Source: Elephas maximus indicus
Taxonomy: Eukaryota; Chordata; Mammalia; Proboscidea; Elephantidae
Length of the DNA: 64,000 nt
Direction: 5' to 3'
Assembly (NCBI RefSeq): GCF_024166365.1
Contig: NC_064825.1
Coordinates: 102,810,480 to 102,874,479, forward strand
Position 1 is the first letter of the stretch. Every line of letters begins with the position of its first letter. The translations under genes and the position numbers were made by a program. The notes below the pieces were generated by a model. That model was not told the DNA's origin and ran no database searches. It saw only the letters and a list, made by a program, of their open reading frames with translations. Below, piece by piece: positions 44,624 to 58,600 of this stretch.

Positions 44624-46552
44624 TAAAAAATCCCATCATGCCCCTGGAAGCCTTTGGAACAGTTTTATCCTTTGAAACACAGGACACATTTCTCCCAGTG
44701 TGCAGAATTCAAGTTTACGTGGTTCAGCTTAAGAAGTATATGTTTCATGTTTCTTAGAGGACAACAGACCCAAGTTAATCACTATGAGAAGGGAACAGCT
44801 GTCCCAGCTTCAATGGGGGGGGGGGGAAACCCAACACCACCAACTACCTGCACAATAGCAAGACGGTCAATCCCTGTCTGTTACCCAAATGGACAGTGTG
44901 ACAAGGAGAGGGCTCCCATCTGACTCAGCAGTGAACCAACCCCTTTATTCTTATCTCTGCTGCTAGGGTCACAACTGATGTTTGTAAGGTTCCAGGAACT
45001 CAGTCCCTGGCCTTGGCTAACAGTCATATCCTAACAGGGCTACCTCTGCCCAGGTATACAATCCCAACATGTCCTTCCTGGCTCTCTACCCCCACGGCAT
45101 TTCTTGGAGCAGAAGCAGAGCCTAGAGGCTGTGTGGGTCACAGGCTAGAGCAGGAGCAGGACCTGTGGGAGGCAGTAGGGAGCTAATTGAAAGCACAAGG
45201 ACAAAAACGAACATGGTAATACTGAGGTAAATGAACACTAAATTCATATGGAGGCTGTAAACGTCCTATTGTCTCCCTCTGTCCCCAAGAGCCTGAAGTG
45301 GTTAGGAAAGGGCCTGCCAGGCCTCTCTGGTGATGCAACATCTTGGCCAACAACTCAACGAAGGAGACAAGTGCAGGTTCCTTAACCCTCTTTAATACTA
45401 AGTGCTGGCCACTCGGAACGCAGGACCCTGGCTTGAAGGGACTTTCTGATTCAGGTACACCCAGAAGCAGGCTCCTTCTCCCTCAACTAGATGGCTTCTG
45501 ATCACTCTGCCCAGAAGAGGTACCCCCTTCAGCTAGACAGTGCAAGCCCTTCTTGGATCTGCCCTCAGGAAAAAACAGTGGCTTGGGAGGGAAGTGATGC
45601 TCCTTGCTGGGGTGGACTGCAAGGGAAGAAGCCAGGCAGTGTCTTCCCTAGGGGCCTTCCTTAGGAACTTGGTAGAAATGGGTCATGCTCTACAACTCGG
45701 TGTTGAAACAGGACCAAAAATGACCTCTTTAACAGGCTGCTTCTCTGAAGCAGTCATTGGCCAGGCAGGGCCAATCCAGTATCAACGGCTGCCTGGGAAA
45801 GCTGGTAGTGGGTGAGGTCTCTCTGCTTTTTGCGTATGTCAAACGAATTTACCGATGCTTTATTCCCAGAGAATTGCTAGCCCCGTCCTGGGAAAGAGGG
45901 GCAGAAATGTAGAACAAGAATCTGAAAAACAGGTGGCAAAAACTCAGTATTTCCACAGACAGCGGCTATGGGGGAGTTTCGGCCTCCAGCTCCGAAGGCC
46001 GAGATTGGTGTCACTCAGTTATTCCCACATTTCTCGAAGCCAAGCTGCCTTGCCCTGCCCCACCCCCCACAGCTCTTGGATGTCAGTTCTCACTTTACCC
46101 ACCCTCACGCTCAGGGAGATTCTGGGAGTCAGTTTTTTGTTCCACTTAGTCCTCTCTCTCAGGGTAGTAGCTTGGGGCAAGTTCTGATCTTTTTAAGTGT
46201 TTCCCCATTCCCCCTCTCCCAGGGCGGTTTGGTGTTGGTCCTTTTCAACACACACTGGTTACAAACACGGCAAACTTTAAATAAAAAAATAATAAAAAAA
46301 AAAAACTCAGGATATGGCACCTAAACTCCAAAGTAAAACACTGGAAACCAAAGCACAAACTCGTCCTCTGTACGAAGCGAAACTCCCACAGAAGGCAGTA
46401 GCCGAGTCTTCAGGGCAAGCTGTGCCTGCGAGAGTGGCAGGGATCAGGGTCCAGGGCTGTAAACACACAGCCTTAGGGCTTCGAATCATTAAGGGTGCTC
46501 CTCCCCCACTTACCAGAAGACCCTCTCACTCCAGTCTCAGAGGGGAGCACGC

Positions 46553-46680
46553 TCAGTAGGGCTTGCTGTCATTCTTCGAACGTTTGAGCTGCACTTTAAG
46601 CCGCTTCATGCCAATCTGGAAGCCGTTCATGGACTGGATGGCAGCTTGAGCCGAAACAGGATTGTCGTAACTTACAAAAC
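46553..46680 (-). CDS. CELF1: CELF1 terminal coding exon
   Basis: [10 protein letters not shown] to [10 protein letters not shown] and TGA; CACAG acceptor. Completes RRM3 RNP1 and the basic C-terminus. Confidence 0.97.
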
Positions 46681-49600
46681 CTGTGTGTCCAAGCAGAAGC
46701 CTAGGTGAGTGACATAGTGAGCAAGGAGATTCTCAGTTCTCCTTACACAACAGACACCTTCTGTGCTTCATCTCAAATCTCAGCTTTTCTCACCAGGGAC
46801 AAGAATTCTGGAAATTATATCTCATGAAATAAATTAGGTTCCTAATGGTACCGCTTGACATCGACATGTTTTTTTCTAAGCCATTTTCCATGTATTTATT
46901 TTACCTTTGGAGCAACAATGTGGGTAGAAATCACCACCACAAAAAGCTCAAAAAGAGGTCATGTGATCTGCCGCAGGTTGACTTAAATGATAACCCAAAC
47001 TCAACTCCAGCTCTTTCTGCGATGACTCCCTTATCTTTCTCAGTGGGAAAACACTTAATCCCACCCTGACACCAGAAGAGAGGCCAACATACCAAAACAC
47101 TTGCTCAGGTTTGTCTGCTTGTCGATAAAAACCTTGGCAGACACGACATTCCCAAAAGGCATAAACATCTGCAGCAGGTCCTGATCTCCAAACTCCTGGG
47201 GCAGGTGGTAGATGAACAGGTTGGCTCCCTCTGGACCTTCAAAACACCCATTGATTGGAAAGGTATCAGTGTCAAGCACGCTCATCCCCAAGCACTAATT
47301 ATCTTTCATTTTCACCTGTGCTGAACTGCCACAATCCCACCAGATTCATCTGGATAACTCAACAGATTCTCAAAGCAGGGCACTGAAGAACAATCGCTGA
47401 AATACATGCCCTCCCTTGTGTTTAGCCATGATCTGTGTCTCAACGAGGGATATTAGACTTCTACCTTGGAGGAGGAGGGTATGCTGGAATAATAAGGTAG
47501 GAAGACTTGAGTGAGGAGTAATAAAACCAGAGGATGAGGGGCTAGTAGAGAAGCACAGAGGCTGCAAACAAAACAGGCTTCAAAATTGTGCCTAGACACT
47601 ACAGGGACAGCAAATAGATCGGCAGTTGCCAGAGACAGGGGTGGGAGAGTGACTACAAAGGGGCATGAGGGAATTTTGGGGTGCAACAAGAAAAAATCTG
47701 TGGTGGTGGTTACCAAACCGTATGCATTCATCAAAACTCATAAAGCCTATACTAAAAATGGTAAGTTTTACTGTATGTAAATTATACCTCAATTTTTAAA
47801 ACCTTTATATTTACAAAGGTGGCTAGGATCGATTCTTGTGAGTCCCTGGGTGGTACAAACAACACAGCTGGCTACTAAATGAAAGGCTGAAAGTTCGAGT
47901 TCACCCAGAGGTACCTCAGAAGAAAAGCCTGGCAATCTACTTCTGGAAAATCAGAAAACCCTAGAAAGCACAGTTCTACTCTGACACATGGTGCTGCCAT
48001 GCGGTAGAGTCAACACGACAGCAACTTTTTTTTTTTTTTTTGGTAAAAAAAGGATCAACTCTGGGCTCAAAAATAGAATAAGCTTTCCTCCTCTGACCAG
48101 TTACTAGCAATGATTTTCTAACCAAAGAACAATTTTATTACGACCGCAATCCAGCCACACGCTGGCCTCAGGGTCTTTGCATTTGCTGTTCCTCTCCCCT
48201 AATTACACTTTTTCCTCTAGATATAATCCTGGCTTGCTTCCTCACTTCCTTCACGTCTCTGCTTGAAGGGAATTTCTCAGACAACTCTGGAAAATGCAGT
48301 GTCTGCAGCAGTCTGTCCCTCATCCTTCACAGCATGATCTGAAACACCTTACGCTTTCCCTTGCTCACTGTCTGTCTCTGTTGTCTTCACTGAAAGGCCG
48401 GCTCCGTGAGGGCAGAAAAACCCCCACCACCACATCCCCAGGGCACAGATATGTTCAATTCAGAGCAGGTAAGGAGAAACTAGACCAGAACTCCTTGCTG
48501 CTATGGCAAGAGAGGATACTTGTCTCTTTCCTACATTAAGTACTTAAACCGTACCAGCTCCTTGTTATAAAAACCCAGGCAAATCTGAGCACAGAGGTGT
48601 CAACAGGGCTTTATATGCATCACCTTTCTACCCAGAAAGCCTCTCCTAAATTTAACAGCGTTATGTCAAAGCACATACTTCCCACTCTATCAACCCATGG
48701 GCTGTAACTCTTTCTGTCCCACCACCCCTCGGTTTGTCCTCAGTCAGAAAAGCGTAGGTCAGAAAGTGAGGGAAATGCTAAACAGGTCACCTGGACAGAA
48801 GCCCTCCTCTGACAGGTTTATGACCCGTGGAAAAGACTTCCTAACTAAAACAGATTCTTAAGCTTGTCAAACGCTGTCAGACACAATAAGGCTGGCATCT
48901 GTTTTCTTCATCTAAAAACTGCTGCCCCATCCTGGGAGGCATACTGGGGTTTGACCTTTGCCACATCCAGGGAACATTCCAAATGCAGATCACCTTTGTA
49001 CAATCTCTCAGTCTGCTCTGACATTGTCAAAGAGAAGTGTTGATCTAACCGCCAAAATGGTTCTCTTGACCTGTGCCCTGTCATTCAGCTTTAGCACAGA
49101 TGGAGTAACCTTCCCCACTCCTGACTTCAATCTCCCCCTTTGCACTCACCTTCCTTCTGGCTTCCAGCAGCACCAATACTCTGCTGCGTCAACAGATTCT
49201 GGTTGTACAGGGTGGGGAGTGCCGCGGCAGCATACTGCTGGATCCCCGAGTAGGCCTGAGTGAGGGCCTCCATTGTGCTCCCGGTGCCATTGGAAAGGCC
49301 ACTGCCGCCCAGGCCACCATTTAAAGCAGCCATCCCTTGGGTGGGGAGAAGAGCAGCACTTACATACTAGAAAGACTCGACTGGTGCCAAAGACAGGTAT
49401 ATTAAGGGAACAATCTGAAGGAGGAAAAGACATTCTTCCTTTCATCTCTCTCTTAGCTTCTCCTAAGGAGAAATACCCAATCTGACTAGTCAGGTTTCAG
49501 GACATCCACCAAGCCTTGATGCTAATGGGGCATTAAAAATGCCACAGCCAGGTGTGGTTGCCCCCCACGGTTCTCTTTAAACCTGTGGAAGAAGTGATAC

Positions 49601-52600
49601 CATTTACACACGGGTGCCTCCATTTTCTCTGGCTTTTCTGCCACTTTCACACACAGGGCTGGAATGTGGTAAGAGTTCCAGGACTGTAGTCTAAAAAGGA
49701 CACATGTGACCTAAGACAAAAGACCTAAGTAATCCCTATCATCATAATGTTGTTGTTGTTAGGTGCCATCAGGTTGGTTCCAACTCATAGTGACCCTATG
49801 TACAACAGAACGAAACAGTCTGGTCCTGTGCCATCCTCACGATGGCTGTTATGCTTGAGCCAACTGCTGCAGCCATTGTGTCAATCGATCTTGTCGAGGA
49901 TATTCTTCTTTTTCACTGACCTCTATCTTACCAAGCATGATGCCCTTCTCCAGGGACTGGTCCCTCCTGATAAAATGTTCAAAGTATGTGAGATGTAGTC
50001 TCGCCATCCTTGCTTCTAAGGAGCATTCTGGTTGTAATTCTTCCAAGATAAATTTGTTCATTTTTTTGGGCAGTTCTCAGTATATTCAGTAATCTTCATC
50101 AACACCACAATTCAAAGGCATCAATTCTTCTTTGGTCTTCCCTATTCATCGTTCTGGCTTTCACATGCACAAGAGGTGACTGACTGAAAACACCATGGCT
50201 TGGGTCAGGTGCTCTCCAGTCTTCAAGGTGGCATCTTTGCTTTTTAACACTTTAAAAAGGTCTTTTACAGCAGATTTGCCCAATAAAATGCATCATCACA
50301 ATAGCAGCCAACATTGATTGAGCACACACTATGTGCCAGACACTGTACTAAGCAACGTGTCCAGCATATCACCTATGTTCTCATTTAATTTCATAATAAT
50401 CCTCTGAAGTTTTTTACTCCCGCTTCAAAGATGAGAAAGTAGCCTTAGAAAGGATGTCCAAAGTTACAGTTAAGTGGCAGAGATGGGATTTACCTCAGGT
50501 CTGACTTGAATTCCCAGGATTATTTATTTCATTGTGCCACCCCAATCATTCATTTTAAAATGTGCTACCTGCCTAAGGAATGGCCTGATGACATCCAGAG
50601 GCTGCCCCTTACCTGCCAGAGAGCTGACATTGAGGCCAGCTGTTGCTCCAGCTAATGTCTGCAGGGCTCCAAGGGAGGCTATCGGGTTGACAGAGTTGCT
50701 GCTGCTGGAGCTGGGTGAGGACCCTGCTATTAGAAATCCAATAATTAAACTCAAGCCGTAACTTGCCTTCTGTTGTCAATAGGAATCAGAGCACCAGAGT
50801 GGTTAGTACCCAAGTATTCTATTTGCAAAGAGGTTTTCAGTTACTAATTCTGCTAACTGTCCTTAAAGGACATTAAAAAAAAAAAAAAAAAAGATAGTTA
50901 TAGCAAACCAAAAATTATGAGATTTCTCTTAAGTCAGAAGATGACATTTGAAAATTTCATAAGTGGGTGGTAACACCTTTTGGAAATGGGTGTTAACTAG
51001 TTCCCAGAATGATACACCCCTCTCTTTGGACTCTGCCTTCAAACGGAGACAATCTGCCCAAGGCACACAATGACACACTGGTTCCTATGACATGCTTACC
51101 TGAACTGGTGAGTACGCTGAGGGGACTGCTGGATGTAGTGAGAGCATTGGTACCACTTGGTGTGTTCTGAGCTGCACTAGCTGCAGCAGCTAGTGCAGCC
51201 AAGTTCTGTAACTGCATTGCATTTAACCCTGTAACATCCAAAGCAAGAGATAAGCCATCAGATAAGGGTACTTCATATCCGCTGTAGCAATGACAGCGTA
51301 CACTGGTAGAAGGCTGGTCCCAGACAAAGAAGGATTGTTCTACATGAAAGCTTTACAAGCTCAAAAGAGATTTAGATGTTACTCAACTCATTAAGAAACT
51401 TGACACAGTTTCCTCAGAGAAGAGAAATCAAATCCAATAGCATGCCATCCCAAGTGAGCATTAATAAAGGATAGGCAATTAGGAAACCAGAAAAGGGGCA
51501 TGTGTCTGTGGCCTATCATGGGGTCGAGAGCCCAAGAGAACAACAATGCCAAAACCTGTAGCACAGAAGCGGACTGTGTCCAAGTCCCTCACTGGCACTT
51601 TATAGGGGGTTTGCTCTTTGCAATGGATGTAAACAAGCAAAAACGTAGCAGAAAGAGCTCTAGAAGGCCAAGGGGGGAATGACAGAGAAGAATAATGTGA
51701 AAACAGCAACAGGAGAAAAAATAGAGAAGAGAAAGCCCTGAATAGCAGATTAATGATCAGAAGGGGTGGGGGGGACCTCCCACGTAGAACCTAGGCAACG
51801 CGGTTAAAAGGAGAGAAAGTAATTTGAGCTGCGCTAATGATACATTACATTTACTGGATGGCAGAAAGGCAGAATGGGGGGAAGGAGTCGGGAGACTGAA
51901 TAAGAATAAAAAACTACCATATAGATTAAATCTAGTGCCTTTCCAAAAACAAAGCAAGCTATTATAATTCCCTGGGACAAAGTAAATCATTAGCAAAACT
52001 GTCAGGCAGCAAAATGCAGTTTAGCTAAGACTAGCCCTTTCTCAATGCACTTGCACAGCCTTCTCCCACTGGACAAGGGGCAGAGCCATCACTTCTGGAA
52101 CTGCTCCACTCCCGGCTCCCACCACCTTTCTGATGGTCCCTGGCTCAGGTTTGTTCGACGAGTCCCGTTTTGTTAGACACTCAAATATCTTGTCATTTAA
52201 GTTTTTCATGCATGTTCACCACCACAACAAAGGTGAGTCACCTAAGGAACAGCATATATAAACACAGGGCTAAACTAACTGCCTACGGTCTAGCAGTTTC
52301 AGGGTAAGCCATTTGCACAGAAGCCATTTATGGCTTTTCTTCACAACGTCACTAGAAAAGCCATTTTACTGTGGAAATAAAAGAGTTCTTGCCATTTTCC
52401 CCATATCCGGATGGCCTCAGATAGCCCACAGCTGTTAACGGTTCTTTTCCATCTTCTTTCCCAATAAAGACTAAAAGGGGTGAGGGGCAGGAGACAACCT
52501 AGCATCAATTCACAATGGAGCCGTCTCAGAGAGACAGGCAGTTGGGTCCTGGGATGCTCATCTTATGGTTTATGCAATGAGTGAAATTATTTTTTGTCTG

Positions 52601-55600
52601 CACGAAGAGTACAAAACTCTGCCCCTGCTCCTTTTAAGGCACAAAGCAGACGCTGCAAAACTTTCAGGCTGGTGTTAGCTGGGTCTGTTGGCCTGGCTGC
52701 TGCTGTTCCTTCACAGCAGCCAAACACTTACCTCCCATTGGGTGGAGGCTGCTCAGGGTGTTGAGGTTCCCAGAGGAGGCAGTCTGCTGAAGGAGCTGCA
52801 AATAAAGCTAGACATTACACCAAAAAACAGAACAAGAGTGAGAGTGAGGGCTGGTTCTGCATCTGGGATAACTCTACAGCACAGCAAAGCGAGAGTGCAG
52901 AGGCCCCCAGAGAGAATAAAATCGAAGACAAGAACCCAAGCCAACACAACAGAAACATTAGGCTTATGACAGCGCAGGACAACACAACACTGGAAAAGCC
53001 CCGGCCCAGGAGACAGTATGTTCACTGACTACTGAGCCAAGCTCAAGTCCTTGGGCAGCAGAATGCAACACAACAGAGGACAGAAGTAGAGGAGCAAAAT
53101 AAGCCCAACTTGAGCAGTTGTGCAGTCAGCTATGATTAGTGTTGGCATATCCCTTATTATTTTCTGCTTTGAATTTTTTGTTGATATCAGGTGTTTTCAT
53201 TAATGGAAGGCTGCTGAATCATTGAGTGTGTCTGAATTTTCAGTAGGTAGTGTGGATTTTTTTTTCCTTGCCCCCTCCCACAAGCCTATCCTAAGTGTTT
53301 AGTGGTACATATGAAGTACCATTAATCACACCCCAGAGTCCCCACCGGGGGGTCTACTGGTACATATTTGTAACAAATCAAATTTTCAAAATTTCTAGTT
53401 TTCCTATAAAAAATTCAGACACCTCAAACAATACCTTGAAAAAATACTAATTTGTGCCACATGCCCGTTGCTTCAGTCATAACGGCCCCTGCCTTGCGGC
53501 AGCATATACTATGATATACCAGCTTCCCAGTACACCTCATGAAAAAGTTCATGGTCAAAATATGTACCACTGGGCACAAAAGGTACATGGATGGCTGCCA
53601 TTTCTCATTATTCTCTGCCCAGTTCTTCTCCTTCATCAAGTCTATGCATCTTACTATCAAGACTGTTTTCATCTGGATATCCAGTTTCTACCTTATGCAA
53701 CTATTTTAAATATCAGAAACGACCGTTTTAGGGCATTTCTTAAGAGTCACCTTTTACTGGCCACAATGAATCCGACTAGATTATTCTCTCCCATGCTATA
53801 TCATATTCATCAAGCCCTATCTTTCTCCTCCCCTCAAAACTGGTCTTCACTGTAGCAGATGATCATATGACTGATTTACTAATCTGTATCAAGTTCACTA
53901 TGAAATTCTCTTTCATTGGCTGTGGCACAACAGTAAACAAGAGGGCCCATCCAAGAGTTTATGAAACTCCATAATCTTACTCTGTATCTTAACAAACCAC
54001 AATCTTCATTTAACCGCATCACTTAAGACCTCTGCTCCGTTAAACCCAATTACTACTCCTTATGGACAACTGATACTGTTTCTGGATCCTTTATTCAACC
54101 TGTTGCTCATTCCTATAAACATCTAATCTGGTTCTTCTGTCATCATGGATTCCTCTAGGCCAGAGTTTATGGGTGGGTTTTAAGAAGTCTGCAAACCTCC
54201 AGAAATAGAATGAAAAAATTCATGTACACATAATTTTATCACCTTTCAAAGGGATCCATGATCCCACAAAGACCAGAGCAGGGCCACAGCTCTAGTCCAG
54301 TAGACTCAGGTTCTGGTTCACATATTCCAGAAAAAAACCTTATACCTAATGATGACATACTACCACTTACACCGTCCATTAGCACGCATGTCTTCATTTT
54401 TGTCTTCTTAAATACCTTGGGCATATTCTACTTGACAGCGTCATTTCCTCCCCAAATGAGCACAGTTCTTAGGGCATGTTTAACCAAAACAGAGGCCACA
54501 GCTCTGATTATATACCATCACACCCTTACTGGATGTAGCAATGACAAGAGGGGGAGTTATCCCGTAAGAGGCTCCAAAACTCTAAGTAAAGCAAAAGTGT
54601 ACCATGGAGATCAGTTTCAAAGTATTATTTAGGTAGAAGACTAAACTTTTTATGAACTTATAAGCAATAATCTAGCAATTAAAAACTATTTCATCTGTGA
54701 AATATATCACCATCTACACTTCTTGACGTGAGAGAAATATTAGCTAGGATAAACTGGGATTTCTTCTAACACTGTAGAAATATGGAGACCACAGGTATCA
54801 AATTAGCCAAAGCTCAGTGCTAGGGGACAGAAATCATTGCTTTTGCTCCCTGGAAACCCTATGGGGGAGTTCTCCTCTGTCCTATAGGGACATTATGAGT
54901 TGGAATTGACTCAACGGCAACAGATTTTGGTTATGTTTCTATACAGAATAATATTTTAAAGAAGAATGAAGAGTGAATGGCTATGCTAGTTACTCTGATG
55001 TGTACTTTTTTTTTGGACTACCCATATAAATCTAGTGGTTTCTCCATTTATTGTTCTTCACTGGTAGCTTCAAAGATCTTTCTTTCTCACTCACAGATGA
55101 GACAGTTTTAAATGCTTGCTGGCAATTCTTCTAAAGGATGCAAGTGGTAATACCCCTATAGCATATATTGCAGACCTGCTGATGTTGTTGTTAGGTGCTG
55201 TAAAGTCAGATGCAGCTCAGAGCGACCCTGTGCACAACAGAACAAAACACTGCCTGGTCCTGTGCCTTCCTTACAATCCTTGCTGTGCTTGAGCTCATTG
55301 TTGCAGCCACTGTGTCAATCTACCTTGTTAAGGGTCTCCCTCTTTTCCGCTGACCGTGTACTTTGACAAGAATGATATCCTTCTCCAGGGACTGATCCCT
55401 TCTAACATATCCAAAGTATGTAAGATGCAGTTTCGCCATCCTTGCTTCTTCTAAGGAGCATTCTGGTTGTACTTCTTCCAAGACAGATTTGTTCATTCTT
55501 TTGGCAGTCCATGGTATATTCAATATTCTTTGCCAATGCAATTCAAAGGCATCAATTCCTTGGTCTTCCTTATTCATTGTCCAGCTTTCACACGCACATA

Positions 55601-58600
55601 TGCGACTGAAAATACCATGGCTTGGGTCAGAGGTACCTTAGTCTTCAAAGTGACATCCCTGCTTTTCAACACTTTAAAGAGGTCCTTTAGAGATTTACCC
55701 AACGCACTGCGTTGTTTGATTTCTTGACTGTTGCTCCCATGGCTGCTGATTATGGATCCAAGTAAAATGAAATCCTTGACAACTTCAATCTTTTCTCCGT
55801 TTATCTGTGATGTTGCTCATTCGTCAAAGTTGTGAGGATTTTTGTTTTATGTTGAGGTTTAAGCCATACTGAAGGCTGTGGTTTTTGATCTTCAAGTCTT
55901 TTTAACTTTGAGCAAGTAAGGTTGTGTCATCTGCATAACACAGGTTGTTAATGAGTCTTCCTCCAATCCTGATGCCCCATTCTTCTTCATATAGTCCAGC
56001 TTCTCGGATAATTTGCTCAGCATACAAATTGAATAGGTATGGTGAAAGAATACAACCCTGACACATACCTTTTCTGACTGTAAACCAGTAAGTATCCCCT
56101 TGTTCTGTCCAAACAACTGCCTCTTGATCTATGTAAAGGTTCCTCATGAGCACAATTAAGTGTTCTGAAATTCCCATTCTTCACAGTGTTATCCATAATT
56201 TGTTATGATCCACACAGTCGAATGCCTTTGCATAGTCAATAAAACACAGGTAAACATCCTTCTGGTATTCTCTGCTTTCAGCCAGGATCCATCTGACGTC
56301 AGAAATGATATCCCTGGTTCCACATCCTCTTCTGAAACCAGCCTGAATTTCTGGCAGTTCCCTGTTGAAATACTGCTGCAGCCGTTTTTGAATGATCTTC
56401 AGCAAAATTTTGCTTGTGTGTGATATTAATGATATTGCTCAATAATTTCTGCATCCAGTTGGATCATCTTTCTTGGGAATAGGCATAAATATGGATCTCT
56501 TCCAGTCAGCTGGCCAGGAAGCTGTCTTCCGTATTTCTTGGCATAGACGAGTGAGCACCTCCAGAGCTGCATCCGTTTGGTGAAACATCTCAGTTGATAT
56601 TCCATCAATTCCTGGAACCTTGTTTTTTTTTGCCAATGCCTTCGGAGCAGCTTGGACTTCTTCCTTCAATACCATTGGTTCTTGATCATATGCTACCTCT
56701 TAAAATGGGTGAACATCGACTAATTCCTTTTGGTATAATGACTTTGTATATTCCTTCCATCTTCTTTTGATGCTTCCCGCGTCGTTTAATATTTTCCCAT
56801 AGAATCCTTCACTATTCCAACTCCAGGCCTGAATATTTTCTTCAGTTCTTTCAGCTTGAGAAACGCCGAGGGTGTTCTACCCTTTTGGTTTTCTATCTCC
56901 AGGTCTTTGCACATGTCATTATAATGCTTTGTCTTCTCAAGCTGCCCTTTGAAATCTTCTGTTCAGTTCTTTTACTTCATCGTTTCTTCATTTTGCTTTA
57001 GCTGCTAGACATTCGTGAGCAAGTTTCAGAGTCTCCTCTGACATCCATCTTGGTCTTTTCTTTCTTTCCTGTCTTTTCAGTGACCTCTTGCTTTCTTCAT
57101 GTATGTCCTTGATATCATTCCACAACTCATCTGTTCTTCGGTCACTAGTGTTCAATGCATCAAATTTATTCTTCAGATGGTCTCTAAATTCAGGCGGGAT
57201 ATACTCAAGGTCATATTTTGGCTCTCATGGACTTACTCTGATTTTCTTCAGTTCCAGCTTGAACTTGCATATGAGCAATTGATGGTCTGTTCCACAGTCG
57301 GCCCCTGGCCTTGTTCTGACTGATGATATTGAGCTTTTCCATCGTCTCTTTCTACAGATGTAGTCAATTTGATTTCTGTGTGTTCCATCTGGCGAGGTCC
57401 ATGTGTATAGTCGTCGTTTATGTTGGTGAAAGAAGGTATATGCAATGAAGAGATCATTGGTCCTGCAAAATTCTATCATCTGGTCTCTGGCATTGTTTCT
57501 AACACCAAGGCCATATTTTCTAACTACCAATCCTTCTTCTTTGTTTCCAACTTTCACACTCCAATCACCAGTAATTATCAATACATCCTGGTTGCACGTT
57601 CGATCAATTTCAGACTGCAGAAGCTGATAAAAATCTTCAGTTTCTTCCTTAGCGGTTAGTGTGTAAATCTGAATAACCGGTCTTACTCATGGACATATGG
57701 ATATTATCCTATCACTGAGAACGTTGTACTTCAGGATAGGATCCTGAAATGTTCTTTTGGACGATGAATGCAACATCATTCCTCTTCAAGCTGTCATTCC
57801 CAGCATAGGAGACTATATGATTGTCTGATTCAAAATGATCAATACCAGTCTATTTCAGCTCACCAATGCTTAGGATATCGATGTTTATGCATTGCATTTT
57901 ATTTCTGACGATTTCCAATTTTCCTGGATTCAAACTTCATTCGTTCCATATTCTGATTATTAAGGAATGTTTGCAGCTGTTCCCTCTCATTTTGGGTCGT
58001 GCCACATCAGCAAATCAAGGTCCTGAAAGCGTTACTCCATCTATGTCATTAAGGTCATCTCTACTTTGAGGAGGCAGCTCTTCTCCAGTCATCTTTTGAG
58101 TGCCTTCCAACCTGGGGGCTCATCTTCCAGCACTGTATCAGACAATGTTCTGCTGCTATTCATAAGGTGTTCACTGGCTAATGCTTTTCAGAAGTAGATG
58201 GCCGGGTCCTTCTTCCTAGTCTGGAAGCTCAGCTGAAACCTGTCCTCTATGGGTGACCCTGCTGGTAGACGAATAGTGGTGGCCTAGCTTCCAGCATCAC
58301 AGCAACACGCAAGCCCCTACAGTGCGACAAACTGACAGACATGTGGGGGTTTGCAGACCTAGTAAATCTAAATAACAAACTGGAGCCTGACCCTCTTCTG
58401 GATGATATGACTCAAACTCAACAGGAGAAAGATCACATGAAAGGAAATCTATTTAAGACGTAATGAACTCCAGTATACACTTTTAATATCCATTTAATAA
58501 TGTCCATGTTAGTCTCTTGGTCTCTCAGCTGAAAGGACTCATACTTAGTAAGAAAGACACAAGGATTTTTCTAATGCCCTCTATACCTGGTAGAGATATG

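Larger units (their letters stand above)
40245..46552 (-). other. CELF1: CELF1 3' UTR
   Basis: About 6.3 kb after the CELF1 stop with no recognised interspersed repeat, unlike the flanking 10 kb, which fits a conserved long 3' UTR. It has long A/T homopolymers on the plus strand (near 40440, 40870, 42985, 44570), a 12-base G run (44815-44826, poly(C) in the RNA), and proximal AATAAA signals on the minus strand at 42703-42708, 44599-44604 and 44618-44623. Open frames inside it start at TTG and look fortuitous. Confidence 0.75.
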
